DNA of 22,521 nt from Saccoglossus kowalevskii (lineage: Eukaryota > Hemichordata > Enteropneusta > Harrimaniidae): positions 64,068 to 86,588 of the forward strand of contig NW_003145788.1 of assembly GCF_000003605.2 (NCBI RefSeq), read 5' to 3'. The translations under genes were made by a program, and so were the position numbers. Positions 1-8,790 of this stretch are shown piece after piece. Numbering within the stretch: the first letter of the stretch is position 1; each line of letters starts with the position of its first letter. The notes beneath the pieces were generated by a model, which was not told the origin of the DNA, searched no databases, and saw nothing but the letters and a program-made list of their open reading frames with translations.

Positions 1-174
1 CGTTACCCAGTTCCAAATAAAGATTACCAACGGCAAATGAGCAAAATTTCAACCGGTAATCAAGATTCATTCAATCCACGGCTAACAAGCTACATCACAA
101 GCGAAGTTGTAGCGTGCAGCTCAGCGACGACCGCTGTCGACGAAAGTCGTCCTGTCAGTGGAGTACCGCAGTAG
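1..174 (+). CDS. Possible C-terminal end of a plus-strand gene, cut by the window edge
   Basis: Frame 1 is open from the first base for 57 codons and ends at TAG (172-174). The predicted tail is rich in Ser, Thr, Gln and Asn and ends in the residues SGVPQ. It has no membrane segment or motif that I recognise. CpG content and amino-acid mix are more gene-like than in the AT-rich DNA just downstream. A variant polyadenylation signal ATTAAA occurs at about 660, which would give a 3' UTR of about 490 nt. A 57-codon open frame can occur by chance, so this is a moderate call. The part needed to name the protein lies outside the window. If real, it converges on the minus-strand gene ending at 1929. 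Confidence 0.4.
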   Translation, partial: RYPVPNKDYQRQMSKISTGNQDSFNPRLTSYITSEVVACSSATTAVDESRPVSGVPQ

Positions 175-1134
175 CATGGTATGTTTGCCAATGCAAAATT
201 CTGTGGAGGAACTTTTACATTGTAACTTCAACATTAATTTGTGTCAACCCTTCACCATTGTATTCAAATGAATCACGTGGTGTGCCGTTCTCCTTCAAAC
301 CTGGCATTCAATCAATAGGGGAGTTTCAGTAAAAAAAACATCGCAAATCATGCAAATTCAACATCTTCAAACCAGTATACTAAACAGAAATGCTCAACGA
401 TGCAAAAGAAGAATAGATATATTACTTTTCAGTATACACATCTCTGTTGATACTATCCCTCACATATTCTACTCCCAACTATTCCTGCGAAAAATGGACT
501 TGCCTCTTTTCATGTTGACATTCAGAGTAAAATCATGTGACAGGCTGTTAAAAATGGCTGTTGCATACACTTTAGCCGGTCTGGGAAATGTGTTTAATTA
601 GCTCTCATTCAAGCAACAATGCAGATTTCCCAGTGGGAGTGAAAATATTCGACTTTGCCATTAAAAAATAGGGGTGTTTTCAGCACAATACGAAAAACCC
701 TGGAATGCACACAACACACTGAATTTCGGAACAAATCGTGCTCTATTTACAGTTGCAGAATACTACAGAAATATCAGACGAAACATGGAAACACTACATT
801 TTTTATTTCGGCCTGAGCCCTCTCTATTGCAATTCCAGGAATTAACCCCATATGTGCATCCATTTTCCACCTTGGTATCACCCACCCTTGAAAACAAACT
901 CTTAATACCACGCTGAAGCGTTTGGTAATAACAAACCAATCACTACCCAAGTCGGCCTGGCTGAGAAACTTTCTAGCGTATCAGTACAATGGTGACGTAC
1001 GTGAAATTTGATCAGTTGCAAAGACAATAATTTTCTTGATTTGTGTGCCGCAGTGCGTCGATAAAAATGCACGGGTCGGCTGCATTGATCAAGTTTCTCT
1101 AGTTTGGCCTTCGTGGCTGGAGAAAGACAAGATA
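175..1134. other. Non-coding stretch, probably 3' UTR and intergenic
   Basis: No convincing exon is seen on either strand. Short frames at 350-601 and 674-916 lack recognisable domains and start inside AT-rich DNA. The only possible signal is ATTAAA at about 660. Confidence 0.5.
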
Positions 1135-1827
1135 CCGTATAATCTCTTAAATAGGCGTCACTCTAATTAAGGCATCCGGGAGGTGCGAAAGGCCTTAACT
1201 TGGTTCTAAAATAGGCGTCCCCAAATTATTGAAAAATTACGGTCAATCAAAAAAACTGTGCATATGATAACAAAAAATACTTTGTATATTTAATGTAATA
1301 TGCATAAATATTTTTAAGCGAATGATTTTGGTCACATGTAAACACTGAATGTGTTACGATATCTGTCATATTTCTCCATGCACACGAATGACCTGTGTTC
1401 TTTGACCTGATAGCTCAAGTGGCTAATTAACCAATCAACATGCTGGTTGGTGCCAATGTGTTTGAATTACCATAGCTCATTTAAATATGTTAATGACAGT
1501 TCAGCAACTTCATGGTGAACGCAACACGGAAGAGATTTACTGATGTTGTAGTGCGATCTTTTGGCTTTGATTTCAATGGAAAAACGACATGATTTTTTTT
1601 TTAAATCAAGAAATTAGTTGTTTTCGAAAGATAAACTGAGCACTGAAAAAGAATTTAACACATTTTATGAAGATAAGAGCTCACTGTCGAAACACAGTTT
1701 ACCCATTCACACTACCCACAATACCCGGTAAACATCGTACTCTTGAATAGGCGTCAATGACTGCAGAAAACCTAAATTAGACTATAATTTAGGTGTCAGG
1801 AAAGATAGAAATGTTCAAAACATACGG
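1135..1827. mobile_element. TA-flanked inverted-repeat DNA transposon, non-autonomous (element A)
   Basis: The element runs from CCGTAT (1135-1140) to ATACGG (1822-1827) and is flanked by TA on both sides (1133-1134 and 1828-1829), giving 693 bp with a TA target duplication. Inside each end are repeated AATAGGCGTC-type modules: about 1151 and 1210 on the left, about 1746 and a diverged TTAGGTGTC at about 1791 on the right. Such subterminal repeats are usual transposase-binding sites. No transposase frame is present, so it would have to be mobilised in trans. A TA duplication is typical of the Tc1/mariner/pogo group, but the family cannot be fixed from ends alone. It lies about 100 bp beyond the stop codon of the minus-strand gene. 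Confidence 0.65.
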
Positions 1828-1928
1828 TACAAAACATCAAAGCAAATAGACAATCAGACGACTTAAAAAGCTTATTGTATGTACAGCGTAAGCTGACAAA
1901 CAGGAATCTCTCTGGCCCAGACCATGCA

Positions 1929-4900
1929 TTATGACTCTCTCAAGTGGCGGCTATTACCCCACACCCCAGCGCCTCCCCAGGCGGATTTTCTGAGGGAGAA
2001 ATGACCCTTTTGGAACATCAACTTTGTCTTTATAAAATGTATTGCATTCCAAAAAAAAGGCATAGAATTTTTTTTTAATCTGCCCGATTTAGAAAAATAA
2101 ATAAACATACCCAGTAGAATTTTGGGGGGAAAAAAATAATAGGTATGTTTATTTTGGAGCATTCAAATCATAATGCAAGAAATGATTTTACATATTTAGA
2201 CTGACTGAGTCAGTGAGTGAGTAGTTGATGCAAGGAAACAATATTTGCCTGTGACATATATGAACAAAACTGAGTGCGACTACATGTGACTAGACTAAAA
2301 CCTGAGTAGAAAATTAGTGACTACTTGCACTGTACAATCCTGTGAGAGATTATAGAAGATTATAGAAGATATACTTACGCAACACTTCTGTGATTATTGT
2401 CTTGCAATTTTAATTTATGAAATGCAGCTGAGATATTGCTGTCTGATTTACTGTGTCCAGCCACTGCTGTCAGGTTATTCTTTTTATTTGTCGGAGTTGT
2501 AGCTGTAGAGCGCACTTCCCGAGTTGACCCTTTAGTTTGTCTTACGACACTTGATTTTGGACGGGTTGGCCCAGGAGGTACAGGCACTCGAGCTGAAGAT
2601 AAATAAAAACAAATCTATATAAACTGTTTAATACAGTCAAATCTTGAATAGCAACTACCCAAGCATCGTCCGATTCGCACAATTTAGGTGAAGCAGAACA
2701 TTTATGGCTGTCCCTACAAACGTGTGCATGATTGTGTTAGGAAATGTGAATGATTTGATTTAGCAAACCCAGGAGCTGGATCCATCACTCAAATTAATTT
2801 AAAATTAAAATTTGAATTGAATCAGGCCATATCGCCTTGTTCATCTCCAAGAAACGGTTGACAAAATGGCCACCATTTCAACAAATTTGATCAAATCTTA
2901 AGACAAAACATGTTGTTGTGTTACCGTATTACCCCGGGCACGCGCCCAGGGACCTGAACGTACAAAATCGGGAAAAATTGGGGGTGGGCGTTTACCCGAG
3001 GACCACCCCAAAAAAGATTTTAAAAAGTTGTTTTTGTGATCGTATGATAAGGTCAAATAAAGGAATGCTTTCGTACATTTTGTACACATACTTATTTCTT
3101 GATTTATGCGAGGTTTCAATAAACGTGAGCACTCAGTCAAGAACTGTGGGAACACTAAGACACAGGGTCGAATTTCAAGAATAAAACTTGTTTTATGTCA
3201 GCGAATGAAGTTGTATTACTCACTGAAATTGGCTACAAAGTATGGTAAGTATTGTAATCAATGCACGGTTACTTTTTAGTAACCGTGATCAGTGCAAGTC
3301 GAAACGGCCGGGAAAAACTAATTTTGTTCACGCACGTATTGATACATCGCATCATAATTACTGAAGAATAGCAAACAGGGTTATGAAACGAAAAAAACTT
3401 TTATTACTGATGTGAAATGTTTACAAACTATTGTGAATACATAAACATATCCAAATGGCGATACATAAAAAACAGACTGAAAATAAACTCTGGTCGACCT
3501 CATTAACATGATTTATTCACGCACCCACACACGTGACAAAATTATGATGCAACAAATTCCCACCGTCGGCATGCCTCATTATGGTTATCGTAATTGACTT
3601 GAGGTCGACAAAATGTTTTTTCCTTCAACGACAGAAAAATAATCCACATGACCGTAATGCCATAGCTGTGATGAAGGATGGAAAGAAAGTAGCAAGTTTA
3701 CGACGTGATGTCTCAAAAGTGCTAGCTCCCATTCACAGTCAGTTGGCATCGGTGTCGCTGGGTGTATATGATAGAAGGAAGTTGTGCAACCAAATTTGTC
3801 GAGTTCACAGTTTTTTGCCGATAAAAAAATAACTAAGGCAAAAACTCACGGTTTTTCAGCATTTTTGTAATAAAGACATTATTCTCTATCAATAATCCGC
3901 CCCAAATAGAAACATTTCCACTAATTCTTGTGTTTTTTTTGACGTTTTTCGAAAAACCTGCGATTAGGCTGCGAAAGTAGAACATTCCGGAGGGGTGAAA
4001 CGGAAGAGCTAAACTTAACACGTAAAAATAGAAGGCGTATTTTGACCTCTACGTGGCCAACCAATGGCTGGACACGGATACGTTTTTGGTCGTTGTCAAA
4101 GAGCTCTGCGTCCATCTGGCGATGCTCTTTCAATGAGTTTTTACGTAAAAACACAAAAAAACGGCCCTTTTCAGGGCCACCACACACTCCAAAAAGAGAA
4201 CTACCGTAACAAACACACTATTTAAACGCGTTCGTTTTTGACAAATAAAACTTTATTGTTGACCCCATTCTTGGCTAAAAATCACCCTGGGCGTTTAACC
4301 GAGGATGTCCCCAACATGTAACTTTTGTGAAAACAGGGGGGTGGGCGCTTGCCCAGGGAGGGGCGCATGCCCGGGGTAATACGGTACCTTTAAGTATACT
4401 ACCTGAATGTACAAACTTTCAAGTGAATCAGGCCATATCTTTCAGAGGAATCAACACAAAAAAGGAAAAAAACAAAATGGACCTCGTCCAAATAAAAAAT
4501 ATTTAAAAAAAATATTTTTGTTTGCTAAATTGAAAAGTTCAGTGAGAACCCCTTTAAGAGTCATTTGACTAATCTATCAAATTTGATAAAGAAAATATCA
4601 CAAACAAGTATAAGATTATAGTGCAAGTAAACTGATCACGTATTTGCATGCCACACCTTCCCCACAATCATCCAAATCGATGTAAAATTTTAACAGAAGT
4701 CCATTTGATCATAGAGCAAAACATTTTTAAAGCTCTGACTGACTCTTGATTCACTGTGTTAGTATTTACGGGTATTATGCTCCTTATTGATATGACATCA
4801 CGCATCTAATCACTGAGTAAATGGTTTAAAAAAATAACAACTACCCGGTACATACAATCGTGTAATCACACAGACATGTACACAGTGCAGTGACCCTGTG

Positions 4901-5068
4901 ACACAAGTGATGGACTGACAGCTTGCCGTTCAAGTGTTTAACACACTCTACTTTTGTCACCAATTCGGTTTCAAGACATACATGTGCGGTCTATAAATAG
5001 TATATTATTTAGTATTTCGGTAGCAACCAATAAGAATAGTCTTTACCTTTGCTGGCGAAGGTAGCCAT
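1929..5068 (-). CDS. Three-exon gene for a small basic protein (98 residues), unrecognised
   Basis: Coding exons are 5068-5047, 2592-2379 and 1989-1929. The ATG has G at -3 and G at +4. Exon 1 ends AAAG before GTAAAG; exon 2 follows a pyrimidine-rich TTTATCTTCAG and ends before a strong GTAAGTAT; exon 3 follows TTTCTCCCTCAG and ends at TAA (1931-1929). Phases match at both junctions (phase 1, then phase 2), and the three pieces total exactly 99 codons. The protein has about 17 Lys/Arg against 4 Asp/Glu. It has a Pro-rich start (residues 11-19), a Ser/Thr/Asn-rich middle (21-62), a short AAFHKLKLQD stretch (63-72) that could be helical, and a C-terminal SAWGGAGVWG patch (81-90) holding both tryptophans. 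It looks largely disordered, without signal peptide or membrane segment. I do not recognise the family. Intron 1 (2454 bp) hosts a transposon; intron 2 is 389 bp. Exon 3 is the least certain part. No clear AATAAA was found between its stop and element A. Confidence 0.62.
1990..2378 (-). other. Intron 2 of the small basic-protein gene
   Basis: The intron opens with GTAAGTAT and closes with a pyrimidine tract and CAG on the minus strand. It contains two exact copies of a 10-bp unit (TATAGAAGAT, 2351-2370) right after the donor. It also contains a perfect palindrome ACTGACT-G-AGTCAGT (2200-2214), which includes an AP-1-like TGAGTCA. The rest is AT-rich with no further signal. Confidence 0.55.
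2818..2871. repeat. Left copy of a diverged repeat flanking element B
   Basis: The copy starts TGAATCAGGCCATATC and ends ACAAAATGGCC. A partner with the same start and nearly the same end lies at 4424-4483, in the same orientation. The middles have diverged. Confidence 0.5.
3264..3287. repeat. Perfect 10-bp hairpin inside element B
   Basis: The arms CACGGTTACT and AGTAACCGTG are exact reverse complements separated by TTTT. It lies about 340 bp inside the left end of element B. It could be a structural part of the element or the relic of a smaller insertion. Confidence 0.6.
3581..3832 (+). pseudogene. HIRAN-domain fragment inside a DNA transposon
   Basis: The 83-codon frame contains LQRQKNNPHDRNAIAV (about residues 15-30), then MKDGKKVASL and a stretch ending KVLAPIHSQL. 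This follows the HIRAN pattern of a charged residue pair, N-P-x-D-x-N-A-I-x-V, a short loop, and a second hydrophobic segment as in HLTF and Rad5-type proteins. In those proteins HIRAN binds 3' ends of single-stranded DNA. The frame lacks the N-terminal strand of a full domain and degenerates after about residue 60, so it is a fragment, not a working protein. An alternative reading is an exon: a pyrimidine tract and CAG precede AAAAATAATCC at 3635. It may be a captured host exon or an accessory domain of the element's own lost protein. Confidence 0.55.
4032..4136 (+). pseudogene. Possible fossil coding segment near the right end of element B
   Basis: After a TAG the plus frame runs 34 codons, including FDLYVANQWLDTDTF and VVVKELCVHLAMLF, to TGA (4134-4136). 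The alternation of hydrophobic and acidic residues looks protein-like, but no family is recognised. It is in a different frame from the HIRAN piece. The opposite strand is also open here (3921-4187), so strand choice is uncertain. Confidence 0.2.
4424..4483. repeat. Right copy of the repeat flanking element B
   Basis: The copy starts TGAATCAGGCCATATC and ends ACAAAATGGACC. It matches the copy at 2818-2871 in start, end and orientation. Confidence 0.5.
4484..5046 (-). other. Start-proximal part of intron 1
   Basis: This AT-rich sequence shows no exon. An inverted CCAAT box (CCAAT on the plus strand at about 5026) lies close to the first exon, and A-rich runs lie at about 4456-4510. Confidence 0.4.
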
Positions 5069-5290
5069 CACAGTTTCGACTCGTAAACACACGGTACTCC
5101 ACATTTATACGGACGTTCCTCCGAATGTCTCTAGTTCATAAAATGACACAATATCGGCGACCGCCATAATTGATAATATCGTGGTTAATTGTGAACTTTA
5201 GAAGGTATGCGAGTGTTTTTCCTTCAAAACAAACTCGCCGGACAACAATTTAGTCAGTCGGCCATTTTGATATATGGATCCCCTAAGTTT
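5069..5290 (-). promoter_or_regulatory. Probable promoter and 5' leader of the small basic-protein gene
   Basis: CpGs are clearly denser here than in the flanks. Two YY1-like motifs read on the minus strand: ATGGCGG (5167-5161) and CAAAATGGCCGAC (about 5269-5257). Both are of the kind found at metazoan start sites. If transcription begins upstream of 5167, the leader would carry a 20-codon upstream frame (5167-5105) ending 36 nt before the main ATG, which could dampen translation. Confidence 0.4.
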
Positions 5291-5480
5291 AGAATAAAAA
5301 ACGCACTATATTACCCTAAGGCGGTAAAAAAATGACAGAAAAACGACTGTAGCGCTAGTGACAAAATTCAACACAAGAGAGCGCCATAACAGAACAAGCG
5401 ACGACTCACTGAAACAGATTATATGAAGAAGACTCTCGTTGAGAGCTACTACGGAGTAGATAAGTGACAAAACACCCAAG

Positions 5481-5741
5481 TTTATTATGTTATGTTTATT
5501 CATTTTTTGCATAATTTTAACATTTTCGTGTCATTTTTTTATTAGTTATTACGCCATTTTATCATTATGTTATTTTGATTTAATCCTTACACCAATTTTC
5601 TTTCATTATGTTAGCATTTGTATTTAATCTTCACATCATTCCATCTTCATGTATTTTATCACCATGATAGAATTTTAATTGAAACTTTACACGACGTTTA
5701 TCATTGTGATAACATTTTTATTGTCATCGCCGTTTATAAAT
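5481..5741. repeat. Degenerate AT-rich tandem array, period about 41 bp
   Basis: Related units beginning CATTATGTTA or similar start at about 5482, 5522, 5563, 5604, 5660 and 5702. The step is 41 bp between the best-preserved pair (5563 and 5604), with one irregular step of 56. Each unit is T-rich, with a short CATTATG/CATGATA head and a TTTAAT core. The copies are strongly diverged. Confidence 0.5.
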
Positions 5742-6235
5742 TGAGATCCCATATTCCGCTTTTTAAGATGGCAAGAGATACAGCACGATTCATACTTTCG
5801 AAGATACGCGAATTATTTGGTGTTTGGTATCTTGGTGTCTTACAATGCTTCTAGTTCTGAATTATGGTTACCGTAATACATTTCCAGGCGACCAAGTTTC
5901 GATTCTCTGTGCCCTTTCACCGGATTGCGCAGTTTTCCAATGACATTTGTGAATAAAACATAAAATCAAGCCCCAAAAAGACACCGTAGCGTGTCTGTGT
6001 TTAGATATTTTTGTTATATTCGTATAGTGCATACATTTGTGAACAGTTTGTCACAAAATATGATGAAAAATGAAACTCGTTTGACTGAATATGGAACATA
6101 TAAATTATGACCTGACTACTTCAACATTTTTGAAATTTCTATGTATTAAAATGTATAGTTTTGATGAATATTGATCTTCTATTTTGAGCAATACCATAAT
6201 TGTATTTTATTTGAAGTGACTCAAAAAATAAATAT
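5742..6235. other. Non-coding AT-rich stretch
   Basis: No exon is seen. A near-palindrome ATTATGGTTACCGTAAT occurs at about 5864 and AATAAA at about 5952, but no reading frame can be attached to them. Confidence 0.4.
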
Positions 6236-6265
6236 ATACAAAAAAACAAAAACAAAAAAAAAACA
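6236..6265. repeat. A-rich tract
   Basis: The run of A is interrupted by single C residues. It could be the tail of an old retroposed copy, but no body was identified to its left. Confidence 0.4.
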
Positions 6266-6313
6266 TGATGAATGATGCTGGAATAAATGGGCCAATAACA
6301 AAATTAATAATTC

Positions 6314-6640
6314 ATGCAAATTAGCTAATTAGAATCCACCGATTTCAACCCTAAACTAATCAGGTATGTGTCCCAATCATCTATGTACTACGGTTAAGTG
6401 AAATAAGAAGATTCATTATGAATAAGGGTGAAATTTGCTAATTATTATGCAAATTAGGTAATCAATATGCGCCGATTTTAACCCAAAACGTCTGCACTTT
6501 GTCGCCTAGTATCTATGTATTAAGTTCTTTGGAAATGCGGTGATTGGTTCCTGATATATCAGTACGAAAGCTGGAAATTGAACAACTACATATAACATAC
6601 AAATTAAGCAATTAATGTGCAAAGGTTTTAATCTCGAACT
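6314..6640. repeat. Diverged tandem repeat, unit about 130-150 bp
   Basis: Three unit starts are visible: ATGCAAATTAGCTAATTAG at 6314, ATGCAAATTAGGTAATCA at 6447 and ATACAAATTAAGCAATTAA at 6597. Each is followed about 20 bp later by a CCGATTTCAACCC-like block. The first two units also share CTATGTA further on. The spacings are 133 and 150 bp. The head contains an octamer-like ATGCAAAT. Confidence 0.55.
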
Positions 6641-8100
6641 TATCGGATCTGTGCATTGTTCTAGAGCATGTCAGTGGAAAAGACATACATACACACCGAT
6701 ACAAACTGTGAAGGCTCCCATTGTCTGCTTCACAATTTGTGTATGTTTTTTTCTTGACGTGACTATGGCGACGCTGCAACAGGCCACAGCTTTCTAAAGA
6801 GCTTACATATACTGAAACACTGTAAGTAATACTAGTAAGTGGTTTGAAACACTCCGGACATGGGCAGGACATTTGTGTGTTTTTTTAAATATTGGTAACA
6901 ATTTCAAAACAGTTCAATCAATATCAAGACGAAATTGAAATCGATTGAAACACAATATTGGTAACGAATCTAAAAAGTACTAAAATGCATATGTGGATGA
7001 TGGATATTTGATCAGGCAGTGCAAAAGTTATTCTTTGTCGTCATTAAGAAATCAAAAATCAAGGTGGGTGGGTGGTGTACAAAAACAAGCTCATTAAATA
7101 TTCCAAAATATGCAAATAATTTTCAAAATATCACGATAAAGACGGCACAATTCAACATCATAGCGGCAGTATTTGAACTTACCTAGAGGCTTGTACATTT
7201 TCTGCAATTCAGTAGTAAAATGGCGATAAATTCAGTTTGATAGCAATAACTGGTTTTAAATTTACATATCATAAGACTGAATGTATATACAGACTGATTC
7301 ACTTTATAGAGACAAGTGGGGTAACATATTAAATGAGAAATTCATCAAATACAATATATAACATGGAAATTTCGAACATCATTTGTGGCGGTTTCAATTT
7401 AATAGTATTCATTGTTTCAACAGTTTTTCCATCACAGTTTTATTTTCATATCTCCAATTTCTGGCACGTTCATTGACAGACTCAAACAAACTGGATGTAC
7501 GGACGCATACATTTTTATAGTTTCGTCACAGTCCGGGATAGAGGTTGACGGTGGTTTTGCGTAAACACATCAACATGACGAACAGACATATTGTAAACAG
7601 ACAAGAACAAGAATCACAGTTGGAGTTAAATTGCCGCGAATAGGTCATTGATCCTTGGTCGATGACACAGGCAAACGTACTCTATTTTATACATAAATCG
7701 ACTGGATGCGAGACGAACACGATAACCACTTCACACTACCACTACCCGTAGGTTGTCAGCAAATACATAATGACACTGACAGACTCGCGCATTTTCTTTT
7801 TATTTATTTTTTGGCATGTTGCACAGTCAAGAAAATAATCTAGAAGACCAAACCCGCCCTTTCAGCAAGTACCTCTGACATCAAAACACTAGTGATTAAA
7901 AATATGTCCACATTCCGTCAAAAACAACAATGATTTAATTATGCCATAGACCTTTAGTGATTAGGCAAAGCAAATATTGAATGGAAATAAATATCTGCAA
8001 TTGATACTTTAATTTTCGTTTTTTTTCATTTATTTTGCATGTTTTCTACGATATAAATGACATGTTCAGGAAGAAATTACTTGTGAAGATATAACCTGAA
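6641..8100. other. Long stretch without a supported gene
   Basis: The sequence is AT-rich and slightly A-biased. The phrase AATATTGGTAAC occurs twice (about 6887 and 6954). The one possible exon is the short minus-strand segment at 7183-7198, listed separately. Confidence 0.4.
7183..7198 (-). CDS. Possible alternative first coding exon of the small basic-protein gene
   Basis: On the minus strand ATG (7198-7196) opens five codons and one extra base (MYKPL plus G). A strong donor GTAAGTTC follows at 7182. The phase (1) equals that of the regular first exon, so it could splice directly into exon 2 in frame. An upstream TTTTACTACTGAATTGCAG could also make it an internal microexon. Such short matches arise by chance. 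Confidence 0.18.
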
Positions 8101-8102
8101 AA

Positions 8103-8170
8103 TATAGCTTGATTGGCGCACTCGCCGGCCGAACGACATCAGACCCCACTGTTGGGTTTGGAACCCACGG
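8103..8170 (+). repeat. tRNA-like SINE head with A and B boxes
   Basis: TAGCTTGATTGG (8105-8116) resembles a polymerase III A box. GGTTTGGAACCC (8155-8166) resembles a B box. Their starts are 50 bp apart, close to tRNA-derived spacing. The block between them is GC-rich, unlike the surroundings. The acceptor and anticodon stems of a real tRNA are not formed, so this is more likely an old SINE head. Its 3' end is unclear. Confidence 0.42.
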
Positions 8171-8333
8171 AGGGCGCAACTTACGCGGCCTTGTCAGTGA
8201 AGATCTTACACTGATAATTACTAAAGTCCTTATGTCACCGTCTATTGCGATAGGTAAAGAATTATACTACCAGTGCACACTATATACCAACGCAATTATA
8301 TAAATTAAATCCGATGTAGGTAGAAGCTCGGGT

Positions 8334-8347
8334 GGTTGTGTACAACC
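8334..8347. repeat. Perfect short hairpin
   Basis: GGTTGT and ACAACC flank a GT loop in a small CpG-rich patch (about 8310-8390) downstream of the SINE-like sequence. Confidence 0.35.
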
Positions 8348-8674
8348 GTCGGTGTAACTGTACGCGGTTTTAGTTTTGCGGCCGAACATTGTATACTATT
8401 CGTTTTTTGAGAAATGAAAAACTATTACGCATGTGCAGTTATTGTTAGTGTATGTATACCAAAACTGTGTGCTACAAGAATGAGGTTTTTCGTTCATAAT
8501 AAATCATAATCTATAAAAGTACTCATAAACATACATCATCTAAAAGAGATATTAAAAATAACATGTTTTCATTTACATCATTAATATACTTTTTTTCATA
8601 TTTGACGCAGTTTTCGCGGTTCATCGTATTACAACTATAATACTCACATTTATATTTTGATATGAAAACATGGC

Positions 8675-8790
8675 CATGGTCTAGCCCAAACAAGCCAGCC
8701 AGGGACATACTCTACTTTTGATTTATGTCCGAATTGCACTGGAACCGACATGGTTTAGCCCAAATAACCCAGCCAGGGACTCTACTTTTG
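8675..8790. repeat. Direct repeat of about 45 bp, spaced by 74 bp
   Basis: The block from CATGGTCTAGCCCAAA to TCTACTTTTG (8675-8720) recurs as CATGGTTTAGCCCAAA to TCTACTTTTG (8749-8790). Only a few substitutions and a 4-bp deletion separate them. The close match points to a fairly recent local duplication. Confidence 0.75.

Larger units (their letters stand above)
2924..4384. mobile_element. TA-flanked inverted-repeat DNA transposon carrying a HIRAN fragment (element B)
   Basis: The left end reads CCGTATTACCCCGGGCA (2924-2940) and the right end reads its near-perfect reverse complement up to 4384. TA flanks both ends (2922-2923 and 4385-4386). The element is 1461 bp. Subterminal modules of the form GGGCGTTTAACCGAGG recur at about 2988 and 4289, and a related GGGCGCTTGCCCAGGG at about 4343. 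These are likely transposase-binding sites. No transposase is recognised. The interior carries a HIRAN-domain coding remnant (3581-3832), a perfect hairpin (3264-3287) and a perfect 14-bp palindrome GTTTTTCGAAAAAC (3944-3957). The whole element sits in intron 1 of the minus-strand gene. Confidence 0.75.

Noticed and set aside
1929-2162. 77-codon minus-strand frame read as one exon
   Set aside because: The part above 1989 is low-complexity and contains the pyrimidine tract of a splice acceptor; only 1989-1929 is used as exon 3.
3195-3244. ATG-led stretch ending at a GTAAGT donor upstream of the HIRAN fragment
   Set aside because: Joining it to the acceptor at 3635 creates a stop codon, so it is not the missing first half of the HIRAN piece.
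8103-8170. Functional tRNA gene
   Set aside because: The cloverleaf stems do not form and the spacing is slightly long, so a SINE head is preferred.
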